DNA from: Treponema sp.
Lineage (GTDB): Bacteria; Spirochaetota; Spirochaetia; Treponematales; Breznakiellaceae
Length of the DNA stretch: 17,382 nucleotides
Reading direction: 5' to 3'
NCBI GenBank assembly: GCA_031266255.1
Contig: JAISBK010000053.1
Span: 1 to 17,382 of the forward strand
Part shown: one piece after another, positions 6,995-14,894 of the stretch
Layout: each line of letters starts with the position of its first letter
How positions within the stretch are numbered: the first letter of the stretch is position 1
Made by a program: the position numbers and the translations under genes
The notes under the pieces: generated by a model
What the model was told of the DNA's origin: nothing
Databases searched by the model: none
The model's input: only the letters and a program-made list of their open reading frames with translations

Positions 6995-8631
6995 TGATAC
7001 CCCTCGGTGGAACCCATCCTCCTGGTTTGGTAAAGCTCGTTACTGCAGAAACTGCCCGGGCCCTGGACGAAGCGGCTTCCTCTTCTTGGGGGCTTAATCC
7101 TTTTGCCTTGGTGGAGGCGGCGGGCCGGAGCTGCGCCGCGGCTTTTATCCAATCATACCCTGCCTTTTTGCAGGGTCCCTCCCCTCGTATCCTGGTGCTG
7201 GCAGGGACCGGTAATAACGCTGCAGACGCCATGGTTATGCTCAGGGCGTTGCTCATGCATGGTTTCGGGGAGGCATCTTCTCATGCGGTGGTGCTCCACT
7301 GTCTCCCCAACGATGAAGAATGTAGTCCCCGGGCTGAGGCCCTTAAAGCCCTTAACAAGCTTGGGGTTTCAGTTTTTACCTGGAAGGATATCCAGGATCC
7401 CCAGGAATTCCTTAGGCAAAAGGATATCATCATTGACGGCATCGCAGGAACCGGGCTTACCGGGCCCCTCCGGGGAACGGCTGCAGCTATGGTACAGAGC
7501 GTCAATGCCCTGACCAGCGTTGATTATACGGATTATACCAAAGGCCACTCCACGCGGCCTTTGGTGGTTTCCATAGACCTACCATCAGGGAATTTCGATT
7601 CCTGGGAGCAGCCCATGCTCATCCTTAAGGCGGATATAAGCCTTGCCCTAGAACCAGTCAAAGCCGCGCTCTACAATCCGCCTGCCCGGCCTTATGGGGG
7701 AACCATCGTGCAGATAAGTGGGATCTTTCCGCAGGCGCTTATCAAGACCTTTGAAGGTGGGGAACTCCTTAGTTGGGAACAGGTTCGGTACCGGATACCT
7801 TCTATTAAACCTGACGCCTACAAACACCAACGGGGACTGGTGGAAATCCATGCCGGATCCCCAGGGAGTACCGGCGCTGCCCGGATTGCCGCGGCAGGAG
7901 CCCAAGCTGCGGGAGCAGGATTGGTCAGGCTTATCGTGGATACCGCTATCTATCCTGTTCTGGCAGCTTCTGCTGGAGGGGTCATGGTGGTTCCTGCAGG
8001 GATTGAAGATAGTGTGGTCTACACCCCTGGTCAGGAAACACGGTTTTATCCTGATGCCCTGCTCCTGGGACCTGGATGGGGAAAAACCGCGGACCGAACC
8101 GTGCTGCTGCATCGGGCTTTGGTTCGGGAATGGGAAGGGATCCCGCTCATCTTAGATGCGGACGCCATCTCCCTTGCCAAGGATGGGGTTTTCCACGGAA
8201 ACGCCATCCTCACCCCCCACCCCGGAGAATGTGCTGCCTTAGCCGGGGTATCTATAGAAGCGGTTCTGGCCCATCCTGGGCCATTGCTTAAGAAACTCGC
8301 GCAGGAAAAACAGGCGGTGATCCTCTTCAAGGGGCATGTGTTGTTCATTGCCTGTCCAGACGGACGCTTGGGCGTGGTGGACGGTATGATTCCGGCTTTA
8401 GCTACCGGAGGCGCCGGGGACCTGCTGGCCGGGTTTTGTGCGGCCATCGCTGCCCGGATGAAGCGGAACGCCAGTTTTGACGGGTATACCTGTGCGCTTG
8501 CAGCCGCAACGTTGCTTATGGAAACCGGCCGTTCCACAGGGAAGCGGTTTATCGATCCTTTAGGCTTGGCGGAACAGGCCGCAGTCCTTGCGGGTACCGC
8601 GTGGCTCACTTCGTTGTGTGGTTCTGCCTAA
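6991..8631 (+). CDS. nnr: Bifunctional NAD(P)H-hydrate epimerase / dehydratase
   Basis: This 546-residue cytosolic fusion repairs hydrated NADH and NADPH. The N-terminal YjeF_N half (about 15-250) should epimerise the hydrates. It has GTGNNAADA (72-80), D149 in DGIAGTGL and SIDLPSG (194-200). The C-terminal NnrD half (about 265-546) is the ADP/ATP-dependent dehydratase. It shows AGSPGSTGAARIAA, LLLGPGWGKT, LILDADAI, LTPHPGE, FKGH and ATGGAGDLLAG (471-481) with the usual GxGD aspartate at 477. Length matches E. coli YjeF. The dehydratase motifs are intact. The epimerase motif is unusual: the family norm is GNNGGDG, here GNNAADA. Start at 6991 overlaps the upstream stop by 4 bases, with AGGAG at 6976-6980; 6994 is an alternative ATG. 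Confidence 0.93.
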   Translation: MMIPLGGTHPPGLVKLVTAETARALDEAASSSWGLNPFALVEAAGRSCAAAFIQSYPAFLQGPSPRILVLAGTGNNAADAMVMLRALLMHGFGEASSHAVVLHCLPNDEECSPRAEALKALNKLGVSVFTWKDIQDPQEFLRQKDIIIDGIAGTGLTGPLRGTAAAMVQSVNALTSVDYTDYTKGHSTRPLVVSIDLPSGNFDSWEQPMLILKADISLALEPVKAALYNPPARPYGGTIVQISGIFPQALIKTFEGGELLSWEQVRYRIPSIKPDAYKHQRGLVEIHAGSPGSTGAARIAAAGAQAAGAGLVRLIVDTAIYPVLAASAGGVMVVPAGIEDSVVYTPGQETRFYPDALLLGPGWGKTADRTVLLHRALVREWEGIPLILDADAISLAKDGVFHGNAILTPHPGECAALAGVSIEAVLAHPGPLLKKLAQEKQAVILFKGHVLFIACPDGRLGVVDGMIPALATGGAGDLLAGFCAAIAARMKRNASFDGYTCALAAATLLMETGRSTGKRFIDPLGLAEQAAVLAGTAWLTSLCGSA

Positions 8632-8662
8632 GAATAGTCAGGACTTTAGGAGCTTGATCGTT

Positions 8663-9256
8663 ATGGAAAGTAGAGAAGAGACCCCATCCCCGGCGTCAAA
8701 ACCGCCGGATAGAGAGCTGGTTTTTCATTATTCCCGGGAACACCGGCTCGAACGGGCGTCTCCTGCGGTGCGTGAAATGAACCGGGAGATACCCAAGACC
8801 GGTCCCTTGAAATTCGGTACCCGTAGCTCCAACCGGGCTTCGGTAATGCTGCTCATACCCATCTTGGTATGTTCAGGGTTCATCCTGTTCTTTTCCAAGA
8901 TGAGTTCTGGGCAAGGTACGTCCCGTTCAGGAACCCAGATCAGTACCATAGGAGGTAATACCCTGAGGGTTTCAGCCGAGAAGTTTCAGGGAACTACCTA
9001 TCTACAGATTACCAAGACCGTTGCACAGACACCGGTATATACCGGCGTTGTGGATATGGTCATCACTCCCCTAGATTCCCCTGGTTCTGAGGATGAGCTT
9101 GGGGAATCTCCTCCCGTGGTAAGCCATCGGATTTTCTTCAGTGCGGATAGGGAAGAAGTGTATGGCCTTTCCCTTCCCTTTGAGGCTTCTCAGATCTTAA
9201 TGCTCATACAGGCGGGGGATGATGCGCCTATACGGATACAGGTAAAACCCAAATAA
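8663..9256 (+). CDS. Single-pass membrane protein of unknown function
   Basis: The predicted product has 197 residues. A charged cytoplasmic N-terminal segment (1-58, including HYSREHRLERA) is followed by one transmembrane helix (about 61-78, VMLLIPILVCSGFILFF) and an extracytoplasmic beta-rich domain with TLRVSAEKFQGTTYLQI and RIFFSADREEVYGLSL. The start at 8663 is chosen because AGGAG (8648-8652) lies 10 bases upstream. Starting at 8588 would overlap the end of the preceding gene and add 25 residues unlike the rest. It begins about 30 bases after the nnr stop and is likely in the same operon. I do not recognise a known family. Confidence 0.65.
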   Translation: MESREETPSPASKPPDRELVFHYSREHRLERASPAVREMNREIPKTGPLKFGTRSSNRASVMLLIPILVCSGFILFFSKMSSGQGTSRSGTQISTIGGNTLRVSAEKFQGTTYLQITKTVAQTPVYTGVVDMVITPLDSPGSEDELGESPPVVSHRIFFSADREEVYGLSLPFEASQILMLIQAGDDAPIRIQVKPK

Positions 9257-9320
9257 TCAGGAAAAGCAAAAAATCCATGCGTATCTGGCAGAAATGTTCC
9301 GATAGGTAGAGTAATGGAAC

Positions 9321-9764
9321 ATGAATAAACATATTAATTTCGAAGATAATATTTTTATTCTCAATATCAGACTGAGGCTGGTCCAAGATATACTGGTTCT
9401 TGAACCAGACCCTGAGTTGTTCTTGAAAAAGACCATGGAAGATATTGATTTTATTGATGATACTCTGAGCTTACTTTTAGATGGGCTTCTGGAGAGTGTC
9501 CATTTGATAGAACGAAACGAACAGTTTGATAATTTAGTGGATATAGAACGTCAATTTGTCCAGGTTTTAACCCAGTTTTTGACCGGTTCTGGGAATATTT
9601 CTGCCCTCCGGTTTCCAGTACTCAGGGAAAAAATCATATTTTTACAAACCCATAGTATAACTCGCCAACAGACCATTGATGATGCCCGAAACGAGGTTAA
9701 CCAGACGAGCATAGAACCTTTGGTCACTACCGATGAACTCACCGAACTCTTGAAAGAGTATTAA
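9321..9764 (+). CDS. Small acidic conserved-looking hypothetical protein
   Basis: This 147-residue, leucine- and aspartate-rich protein is predicted to be largely helical (FLKKTMEDIDFIDDTLSLLLDGLLES, about 35-60) and soluble, without signal or membrane segments. No catalytic motif is visible. The ribosome site is weak. It ends 3 bases before the rsmD start, so the two are almost certainly cotranscribed. Its function is unknown; the AT-richer sequence than the neighbours is the only compositional difference noted. Confidence 0.7.
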   Translation: MNKHINFEDNIFILNIRLRLVQDILVLEPDPELFLKKTMEDIDFIDDTLSLLLDGLLESVHLIERNEQFDNLVDIERQFVQVLTQFLTGSGNISALRFPVLREKIIFLQTHSITRQQTIDDARNEVNQTSIEPLVTTDELTELLKEY

Positions 9765-9767
9765 ACC

Positions 9768-10316
9768 ATGCGTATTTCGGGCGGTTCTTTGCGAGGACGG
9801 CATGTGCAGGTTCCCCAGGGGATCATCCGTCCTGCAATGGATCGGATGCGGGAGTCGGTATTTGCCAAACTGGGAGATTTGTCTCAGTGCGCTTTTCTTG
9901 ATATGTTTTCCGGATCCGGTATTATCGCCCTGGAAGCCGCTTCCCGGGGGGCAGACCCTATTGAAGCCGTGGAAAAGGATCCTTTGAAACGAAAAACCCT
10001 GATTGCCAATGTGGCCATTGCCCCGGTCAGGATCCAGTGTCGGTTCATGGCCGTAGAACACTACATCCAGCGGGCCTGCCGAAGCTTTGGGGTTATTTTC
10101 TGCGATCCCCCCTTTGCCTACCGGTTTAAGGGGGAACTCGTCAAAGCAATCGCTGCGTCACCCCTGATCCAGACCGGTTCGCGGCTCCTTTTGCACCGTC
10201 CCCAAGAGGACGCCTATTGGGAGGATCTGGGTGCAGGTTTTGCCCTTGAAAAGATGGTTCTGGAAGAATCAAAATGCTATGGCCGTTCGGTGGTTGATTT
10301 CTTTCTTGGGGTATAG
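9768..10316 (+). CDS. rsmD: 16S rRNA (guanine966-N2)-methyltransferase RsmD
   Basis: RsmD is a class I SAM-dependent enzyme that methylates G966 of 16S rRNA in the assembled 30S subunit. The 182-residue length is typical. The N-terminal signature RISGGSLRGR (2-11) and RPAMDRMRESVFAKL (21-35) is diagnostic. Motif I is FLDMFSGSG (43-51) in the Rossmann fold, followed by AVEKD for the SAM ribose-binding acid. The catalytic motif IV is DPPF (113-116). All key elements are intact. It starts 3 bases after the preceding hypothetical gene and ends before a palindrome-rich gap. Confidence 0.93.
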   Translation: MRISGGSLRGRHVQVPQGIIRPAMDRMRESVFAKLGDLSQCAFLDMFSGSGIIALEAASRGADPIEAVEKDPLKRKTLIANVAIAPVRIQCRFMAVEHYIQRACRSFGVIFCDPPFAYRFKGELVKAIAASPLIQTGSRLLLHRPQEDAYWEDLGAGFALEKMVLEESKCYGRSVVDFFLGV

Positions 10317-10334
10317 CCTTCAAAACAGCCTCAT

Positions 10335-10410
10335 TCGGTAAAAAATTAAAAAAATTGTAATTTTACCGATAATAAACAATAATAATACTATACGAGCTCG
10401 TATGTATAGT
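10335..10410 (+). promoter_or_regulatory. Hairpin and palindromic promoter region of the TPR operon
   Basis: TCGGTAAAA (10335-10343) and TTTTACCGA (10361-10369) form a 9-bp inverted repeat after rsmD, without a T run, so terminator status is uncertain. TTGTAA (10355-10360), 17 bases, AATAAT (10378-10383) is a plausible promoter. At its expected start point lies the perfect 14-base palindrome ATACGAGCTCGTAT (10390-10403). ACTATAC (10387-10393) and GTATAGT (10404-10410) form an overlapping, competing inverted repeat. This looks like an operator, or a 5' leader hairpin. Confidence 0.4.
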
Positions 10411-10427
10411 AGTAGCATGGACCCAGT

Positions 10428-10772
10428 ATGGATTATAAAAAAATTTTTGATAAGTTTGATGATCAAAATGTAGCTATAAAAACCACTCAAAAACCCAAGA
10501 TTGATGGGGCACAGAAAGCAGCGCTTAATCGTAAAGGAAATATGCTGTATAATGCAGGAGATATTGAAGGGGCGAAAAAGATATTTTTAACTACCGGTTA
10601 TTCTGATGGACTTTCACGGGTCGGTGATTATTATAAATCCCAGGACCGGTATGTGGATGCCCTCCGTATGTATTGGATTGCACCGGATCATACTAAATTT
10701 GAATCAATTGCTATGCAATTCTCTGTTTTAATAAAGAATTTAATACATGAAGAAGGGGATCCTCTTAAATGA
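10428..10772 (+). CDS. Small TPR-like helical protein
   Basis: The 114-residue product has two helical pairs resembling degenerate tetratricopeptide units: NRKGNMLYNAGDIEGAKKIF (about 34-53) and LSRVGDYYKSQDRYVDALRMY. It has no signal or membrane segment. It precedes and overlaps a ten-repeat TPR gene by 4 bases (ATGA), so the two are translated together and may act together. No clear Shine-Dalgarno site precedes the ATG at 10428. An ATG at 10417 would encode only a short frame-shifted peptide. The exact start is therefore less certain than the gene itself. Confidence 0.75.
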   Translation: MDYKKIFDKFDDQNVAIKTTQKPKIDGAQKAALNRKGNMLYNAGDIEGAKKIFLTTGYSDGLSRVGDYYKSQDRYVDALRMYWIAPDHTKFESIAMQFSVLIKNLIHEEGDPLK

Positions 10773-11956
10773 GTGATGAAACAAGGCAAAAAAGTAGCCC
10801 TGCACAGGGTACGGAACCATCGAGTAAGATGGGGTTTGGGGGAACAGTTGCTTCTCTGGATACCGCAAGAAGCGAAGAACAGGACCGAGAGGAGATTTCA
10901 GATTTATCTAAAAAAGGGTATCAATTACTAAAAGAAGATAGAATTCCAGAGGCCATAGGGTGTTTTAATAAAATTCTTGCGTTAGATGATTATAACAACT
11001 ATGCTCTGGTAGGTATGGGGGACGCGGCTCGTAAACGGGGTACCTTTAAAGAGGCGGTGATCTTTTATCAGCGGTGTTTGACCCATCATCCGGGGAATAA
11101 TTATGCCCTGTTTGGTTTGGCGGATTGTTATAAAGCCCTCAGCCAGTACCACAAGGCCATAGAAATTTGGGAACAGTACCTACGTTATGATGATAAAAAC
11201 ATCACCGTGCTTACCCGGGTTGCTGATGCGTACCGCAAGGTCCGGGATTTTAAACATTCCAAGGCGGTGTACCTGCGGGTCTTGGAAATGGAAGCGCAAA
11301 ACCCCTATGCTATCATTGGATTGGGTCATCTCCACTATGATTTTAAAGAATACCGGGATGCCCTGTTCTATTGGGAAAAGATGCTTGGGTTTGCTAAAGA
11401 AAATGTCGATATTCGAGTCCTTACCTCCATTGGAAATTGTCATCGGAAACTAAAAACCTTTGATAACGGTATTGCCTTTTTTGAAAAGGCCCTTTATAAG
11501 GATCCCTATAACTTTTATGCCCTTTTTGGCCTTGCAGACTGTTACCGCGGCATGAATCAACAAAGCCGTTCCCTTGAATATTGGAACCGGATCCTTAACC
11601 AGGATCCTCGAAACAAGGTTATCCTTACCCGTGCAGGGGATGCCTACCGGAATCTAGGGCTTTATGATCAGGCAGTGGATTACTACCAGCGGGCGCTCAA
11701 CATTGAATTTGATACCTATGCGGTCCTGGGATTGGCGGTAGTGGCCAAGGTGCAGGGCAAATACGATGAAGCCATTGAATCCCTTAAGCGGCTCATTCAA
11801 CAGGATGCTAAAAATTACCGGCTTTACCTTGAATTGGCAGATTGTTTTCTGCGAAAAGGGGAAAAAGGTAAAGCAGTCGAGATACTAGAAGACTTTCAAC
11901 GCCTGGGACTCCGTAATACCTACATTATGGACTTCTGTGAAAAACTTAAATCCTAA
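10769..11956 (+). CDS. Ten-repeat TPR protein
   Basis: This 395-residue protein has an acidic, Ser/Gln-rich head (1-45) followed by about ten tandem tetratricopeptide repeats covering most of residues 46-385. The canonical pattern is visible, for example NYALFGLADCYKALSQYHKA and VILTRAGDAYRNLGLYDQA. Repeats 3-8 alternate between a type with GLADCY and a Trp-containing second helix and a type with VLTR-x-x-DAYRK, giving a 68-residue super-repeat. No signal peptide is seen, so it is probably cytoplasmic and acts as a protein-interaction scaffold; partners are unknown. AAGGGG (10753-10758) is the ribosome site, and the start overlaps the preceding gene by 4 bases. TPR proteins of this sort are common in Treponema. 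Confidence 0.88.
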   Translation: MSDETRQKSSPAQGTEPSSKMGFGGTVASLDTARSEEQDREEISDLSKKGYQLLKEDRIPEAIGCFNKILALDDYNNYALVGMGDAARKRGTFKEAVIFYQRCLTHHPGNNYALFGLADCYKALSQYHKAIEIWEQYLRYDDKNITVLTRVADAYRKVRDFKHSKAVYLRVLEMEAQNPYAIIGLGHLHYDFKEYRDALFYWEKMLGFAKENVDIRVLTSIGNCHRKLKTFDNGIAFFEKALYKDPYNFYALFGLADCYRGMNQQSRSLEYWNRILNQDPRNKVILTRAGDAYRNLGLYDQAVDYYQRALNIEFDTYAVLGLAVVAKVQGKYDEAIESLKRLIQQDAKNYRLYLELADCFLRKGEKGKAVEILEDFQRLGLRNTYIMDFCEKLKS

Positions 11957-11962
11957 AAGGCT

Positions 11963-13021
11963 ATGCAGGTTGTTTCAATTGATAATCAGATTAAACCGGT
12001 TCTTTCAGGGCTGCCTTTTGAGGTATTAGCGGAAACCTTGAAACCCCTTCCTTCATTTCGGGCAGCCCAGGTGTTTCAGTGGATAGCCCGGGGGGTTTCT
12101 TCGTTTCACGAGATGACTGACCTGGCCATTCCCTTACGGGAAGATCTGGAACAGCGGTTTTCCCTGTATTCCAGTGTTATTGCTGGCCGTGTGGCAGATC
12201 CTGACGGTACGATAAAGTTGTACATCCGTCTGCATGACGGAGCGCAAGTTGAAGCGGTCCTCCTTGTGGACGCGGAACAGCGTAAAACCGCCTGTCTTTC
12301 TACCCAGGCAGGGTGTGCTATGGGCTGTGTGTTTTGTAAGACCGGAACCCGGGGCCTTACCCGCAACCTGGATTCCGGGGAGATCCTTGAACAGTTTCTG
12401 CACCTCAGATCTATAAAACAGGAGCATGAACCGGAAATCGCCAACATCGTGTTCATGGGTATGGGAGAACCCCTCTTGAACCTTCCTGAGCTTTACCAAG
12501 CCCTGGCAGTGCTTACCGATAGCCGAGGGCTGGGTATATCAAAACGGCGCATTACCCTATCTACCAGCGGTATCATTGCGGGTATTCGGGACCTGGCTGC
12601 TACCGGGGCTGAAGTACGGCTTGCCCTTTCCCTGACCACCGGGGATAGTGAACTCCGGGCCAGGCTCATGCCCGTAACCTTGAGTAACCCGCTTCCGGAT
12701 CTCAAGCAGGTCCTGTACGATTACCAGCAACAGCAAGGACGGCGTATCACCTTGGAGGCGGTTCTGTTAGGAGGCATCAATACCCGGCAAGAGGACAGTG
12801 ATACCCTTGCGGCCTTTGCGTCAGGTCTTGATGTGGTGGTGAACCTCATACCGTGGAATCCGGTGCAAGGCATGGTCTTTGAAGGCCGCCCTCTGCGGGA
12901 ACCTTCAGGTAGGGAACTGCGCGGGTATATGCAGCGCCTTGAGCAGAAGGGACTCAAGGTTACCCGGCGGCTGCGCAAGGGCTTACGTATTGCCGGCGCC
13001 TGCGGGCAGTTGGGTACTTAG
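11963..13021 (+). CDS. rlmN: Dual-specificity rRNA/tRNA m2A methyltransferase RlmN
   Basis: RlmN is a radical-SAM enzyme that methylates C2 of A2503 in 23S rRNA and of A37 in some tRNAs. The 352-residue protein carries the 4Fe-4S motif CAMGCVFC (C118, C122, C125) and the GMGEPLLN motif. The C-terminal cysteine C347 in GACGQLG is the one that carries the methyl intermediate. The N-terminal RNA-binding helical part (LPSFRAAQVFQWI) is present. Every catalytic feature is intact. AAAAGG lies just upstream of the ATG, 6 bases after the TPR gene, suggesting cotranscription. Its stop overlaps by 4 bases the stop end of the convergent kinase gene. Confidence 0.95.
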   Translation: MQVVSIDNQIKPVLSGLPFEVLAETLKPLPSFRAAQVFQWIARGVSSFHEMTDLAIPLREDLEQRFSLYSSVIAGRVADPDGTIKLYIRLHDGAQVEAVLLVDAEQRKTACLSTQAGCAMGCVFCKTGTRGLTRNLDSGEILEQFLHLRSIKQEHEPEIANIVFMGMGEPLLNLPELYQALAVLTDSRGLGISKRRITLSTSGIIAGIRDLAATGAEVRLALSLTTGDSELRARLMPVTLSNPLPDLKQVLYDYQQQQGRRITLEAVLLGGINTRQEDSDTLAAFASGLDVVVNLIPWNPVQGMVFEGRPLREPSGRELRGYMQRLEQKGLKVTRRLRKGLRIAGACGQLGT

Positions 13022-13968
13022 GTTCGATGCTCCTCGTCTGCAATCACCCCGACCTTGAGGAGTCCGGCGTTGAGCCTGCCGCAGCGGGCCCCTTCAGCAA
13101 CCGCGGCTCTGAGATCTGCCCCCTCACTCAGGGCGACTGCCAGACCTGCGGTAAAGGCATCTCCTGAACCGGTGGTATTGACCGGCTGTAGTGCCTCAAG
13201 CATATACTCGGCAAAACTCCCTGGTTCGGCAAACCAGATGCTTTGCGCTCCCCGGGTAAGGATGATCCGGCATTGGTAGTTCCGGCATAGTTCAAGGCAT
13301 AGCTTCTTAATAGGCTCTTGTATAAGCTCCTCTACTGGGGCATCTGAGGCAAAAAGGCGGGGCTTCAAGTCCGGGGCAAAGGTTTCCACAAATTCGAGCA
13401 GATTAGGCTTAATCACATCGGGTTTATACGCAAGGCTCGTGATGAGGTCTTTTCCCCGAATATCCAGGATCACGAAGCAGCCTGCTTCTTTGGCGTGACG
13501 AACCATACCAGGCACCAGTGCATCAGAGAAACCGGCAGCCTTGGTACCGGAAATGATGACCGTTTCATACCCCGGGACCAGCCGGGTATAGGCTGCCATG
13601 AGCCGTTCCTCGGTGCCCTGAGTAACGGGCTGGGATTCTTCAACCAATTCTGTAACACTGTGGTCAGCGTCGTCGAGCAGGGTGTAGCAGAAACGGATGG
13701 GGCTACCGCTCTCAACCCACTCCACGGCAAGACCATCCTGGGCACAAAGCTCCAGAAACAGGGGGCGCAGCATTCCTCCCAGTTGGGTTACATGGCAGTT
13801 TGGTCTTCCCAGTTGACGTAAGACCCGGCTCACATTGATCCCTTTGCCGGAAACATCCAAGCGATGGTTTCCGGTGCGGTTCACCTTATCTCGTGCCAGA
13901 GCAGAAAAACGCAAGGTTTTTTGAAGGGTTGGGTTCATACATACCGTAAGAAACGAGAGGCTTTTCAT
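13018..13968 (-). CDS. PfkB-family sugar-phosphate kinase (1-phosphofructokinase-like)
   Basis: This 316-residue cytosolic kinase belongs to the ribokinase/PfkB fold. It begins LTVCMNPTLQKTLRF (compare the 1-phosphofructokinase start TLNPALD). It has the substrate-site motif SGKGINVSRVLRQLG (40-54) and VIKPNLLEFVE. The C-terminal anion-hole and base motif is TTGSGDAF (265-272, catalytic D270). Closest guesses are 1-phosphofructokinase (FruK) or tagatose-6-phosphate kinase (LacC). No PTS gene is beside it, so the substrate cannot be decided. AGGAG lies 6 bases before the start, and a promoter is visible at 14035-14062. It converges on rlmN with a 4-base overlap of the coding ends. Confidence 0.88.
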   Translation of the reverse strand: MKSLSFLTVCMNPTLQKTLRFSALARDKVNRTGNHRLDVSGKGINVSRVLRQLGRPNCHVTQLGGMLRPLFLELCAQDGLAVEWVESGSPIRFCYTLLDDADHSVTELVEESQPVTQGTEERLMAAYTRLVPGYETVIISGTKAAGFSDALVPGMVRHAKEAGCFVILDIRGKDLITSLAYKPDVIKPNLLEFVETFAPDLKPRLFASDAPVEELIQEPIKKLCLELCRNYQCRIILTRGAQSIWFAEPGSFAEYMLEALQPVNTTGSGDAFTAGLAVALSEGADLRAAVAEGARCGRLNAGLLKVGVIADEEHRT

Positions 13969-14034
13969 AGGAACTCCTGTATACCCGCTAGAGGTACCAT
14001 ACTGGAAGCGGTTTCATTCGACTCCAGCGTTTTC

Positions 14035-14062
14035 AGTATAGCCTGATTTCCGCCTGTTGCAA
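14035..14062 (-). promoter_or_regulatory. Promoter of the PfkB-family kinase gene
   Basis: On the minus strand TTGCAA (14062-14057, four of six -35 positions) is followed after 16 bases by TATACT (14040-14035, five of six -10 positions). Transcription would start near 14028, giving a leader of about 60 bases. That leader contains a short inverted repeat, CTGGA/TCCAG (14023-14027 with 14002-14006). Confidence 0.5.
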
Positions 14063-14136
14063 ATGAACAAAGGAATGATTCTTAGGAAAAAGAAGAGAAG
14101 TCTCCCCTGTATCTTTTTTTCATCACAGAGCGTTTT

Positions 14137-14165
14137 TTGACATTCCCTATGTAATAGGGTATATT
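14137..14165 (+). promoter_or_regulatory. HigBA promoter with a dyad operator in the spacer
   Basis: A perfect -35 TTGACA (14137-14142), 17 bases, and TATATT (14160-14165, five of six) make this the strongest promoter in the window. The spacer contains the perfect dyad CCCTAT-GTA-ATAGGG (14145-14159), filling the gap between the two boxes. This is where a toxin-antitoxin autorepressor would bind. Predicted start near 14172 leaves only about 7 bases before the ATG at 14179. Confidence 0.75.
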
Positions 14166-14178
14166 TCAAAGTAGAAAT

Positions 14179-14532
14179 ATGACCCGTGAATTTGTGATGA
14201 TGCCGGAATTCGACCGCCAGTGGCAAAAACTAGGCCTAGGCGACCATGAACTCCGTCAATTGCAAGAGGTACTATTACAAAACCCTAAAGCGGGGAACGT
14301 AATACAGGGAACCAAAGGGCTGCGCAAAATACGTATTGCCTTTGTGGGGCAGGGAAAAAGCGGAAGTGGCAGGGTTGCTTATGTAGATTTTACCGTCCAT
14401 GAAACGGTTTATCTCATAACCGCCTATCCCAAAAACGAGAAGGACAATCTATCCAAAGCTGAGCGAAACGCAATCGCCCGGATGATTGTCCGGCTGGAAC
14501 AAGGCTTAAAAGGGCAGGAGAACTCAAAATGA
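14179..14532 (+). CDS. higB: RelE/HigB-type toxin (ribosome-dependent mRNase)
   Basis: This 117-residue basic protein matches the HigB-2/RelE toxin pattern: FVMMPEFDRQWQKL at the N terminus, VIQGTKGLRKIRIAFVGQGKSG (about 40-61), RVAYVDFTVHETVYLITAYPKNE and a helical end with LSKAERNAIARMI. Such toxins cleave mRNA on the ribosome and arrest growth. The conserved basic residues and the YPKNE segment look intact. The toxin gene comes first and overlaps the HTH antitoxin gene by 4 bases (ATGA), the order typical of higBA. No clear Shine-Dalgarno site precedes the ATG, so a nearly leaderless message is possible. Toxic activity is inferred from the family. Confidence 0.88.
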   Translation: MTREFVMMPEFDRQWQKLGLGDHELRQLQEVLLQNPKAGNVIQGTKGLRKIRIAFVGQGKSGSGRVAYVDFTVHETVYLITAYPKNEKDNLSKAERNAIARMIVRLEQGLKGQENSK

Positions 14533-14840
14533 GTGTTTATGAAAGCATAATGCAGGGCTTGACCGAAGCCGTAGACTATCAGCATGACAAAATCCGCGCA
14601 GGAAAAACAAAACTGACGATAAAGCCGGTGGATACCTTCGACAACAATGACATCAGGCGGATACGTCAAAGAACCGGTTTAAGCCAGGTGATGTTTGCCG
14701 GTTCCCTGGGCGTCTCCCCCAAAACAGTAGAAGCCTGGGAAAACGGCAGAAACAAGCCTGAAGGAGCTTCCCGCCGCCTCCTTGAAATAGTTCGGGATGA
14801 CCCTGGGTTTTTAAGGCGATTTCAGGCTGAGGGGTATTGA
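14529..14840 (+). CDS. higA: HigA-type Xre-family antitoxin/autorepressor
   Basis: This 103-residue protein has a Cro/C1-type helix-turn-helix at about 40-75 (RQRTGLSQVMFAGSLGVSP then KTVEAWENGRNKP). A flexible N-terminal region (1-35) precedes it, and the C-terminal tail RLLEIVRDDPGFLRRF is typical of HigA-2/NadS-like antitoxins. It should neutralise the upstream toxin and bind the CCCTAT dyad at 14145-14159 to repress the operon. It begins within the last codons of higB (ATGA overlap), so the two are coupled. Confidence 0.9.
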   Translation: MSVYESIMQGLTEAVDYQHDKIRAGKTKLTIKPVDTFDNNDIRRIRQRTGLSQVMFAGSLGVSPKTVEAWENGRNKPEGASRRLLEIVRDDPGFLRRFQAEGY

Positions 14841-14894
14841 TTTCTCTATAGGTGCGGTTTTGTGCCCAGACGTTGCCACGGAACCCGCGGCCTT

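Noticed and set aside
8588..8662. Upstream start for the single-pass membrane protein
   Set aside because: It lies inside the end of the nnr gene and lacks a ribosome site. AGGAG supports the ATG at 8663.
10417..10473. Eighteen-codon leader peptide ahead of the small TPR-like gene
   Set aside because: It starts at an ATG without a Shine-Dalgarno site and overlaps the real gene in another frame. No regulatory codon run is visible.
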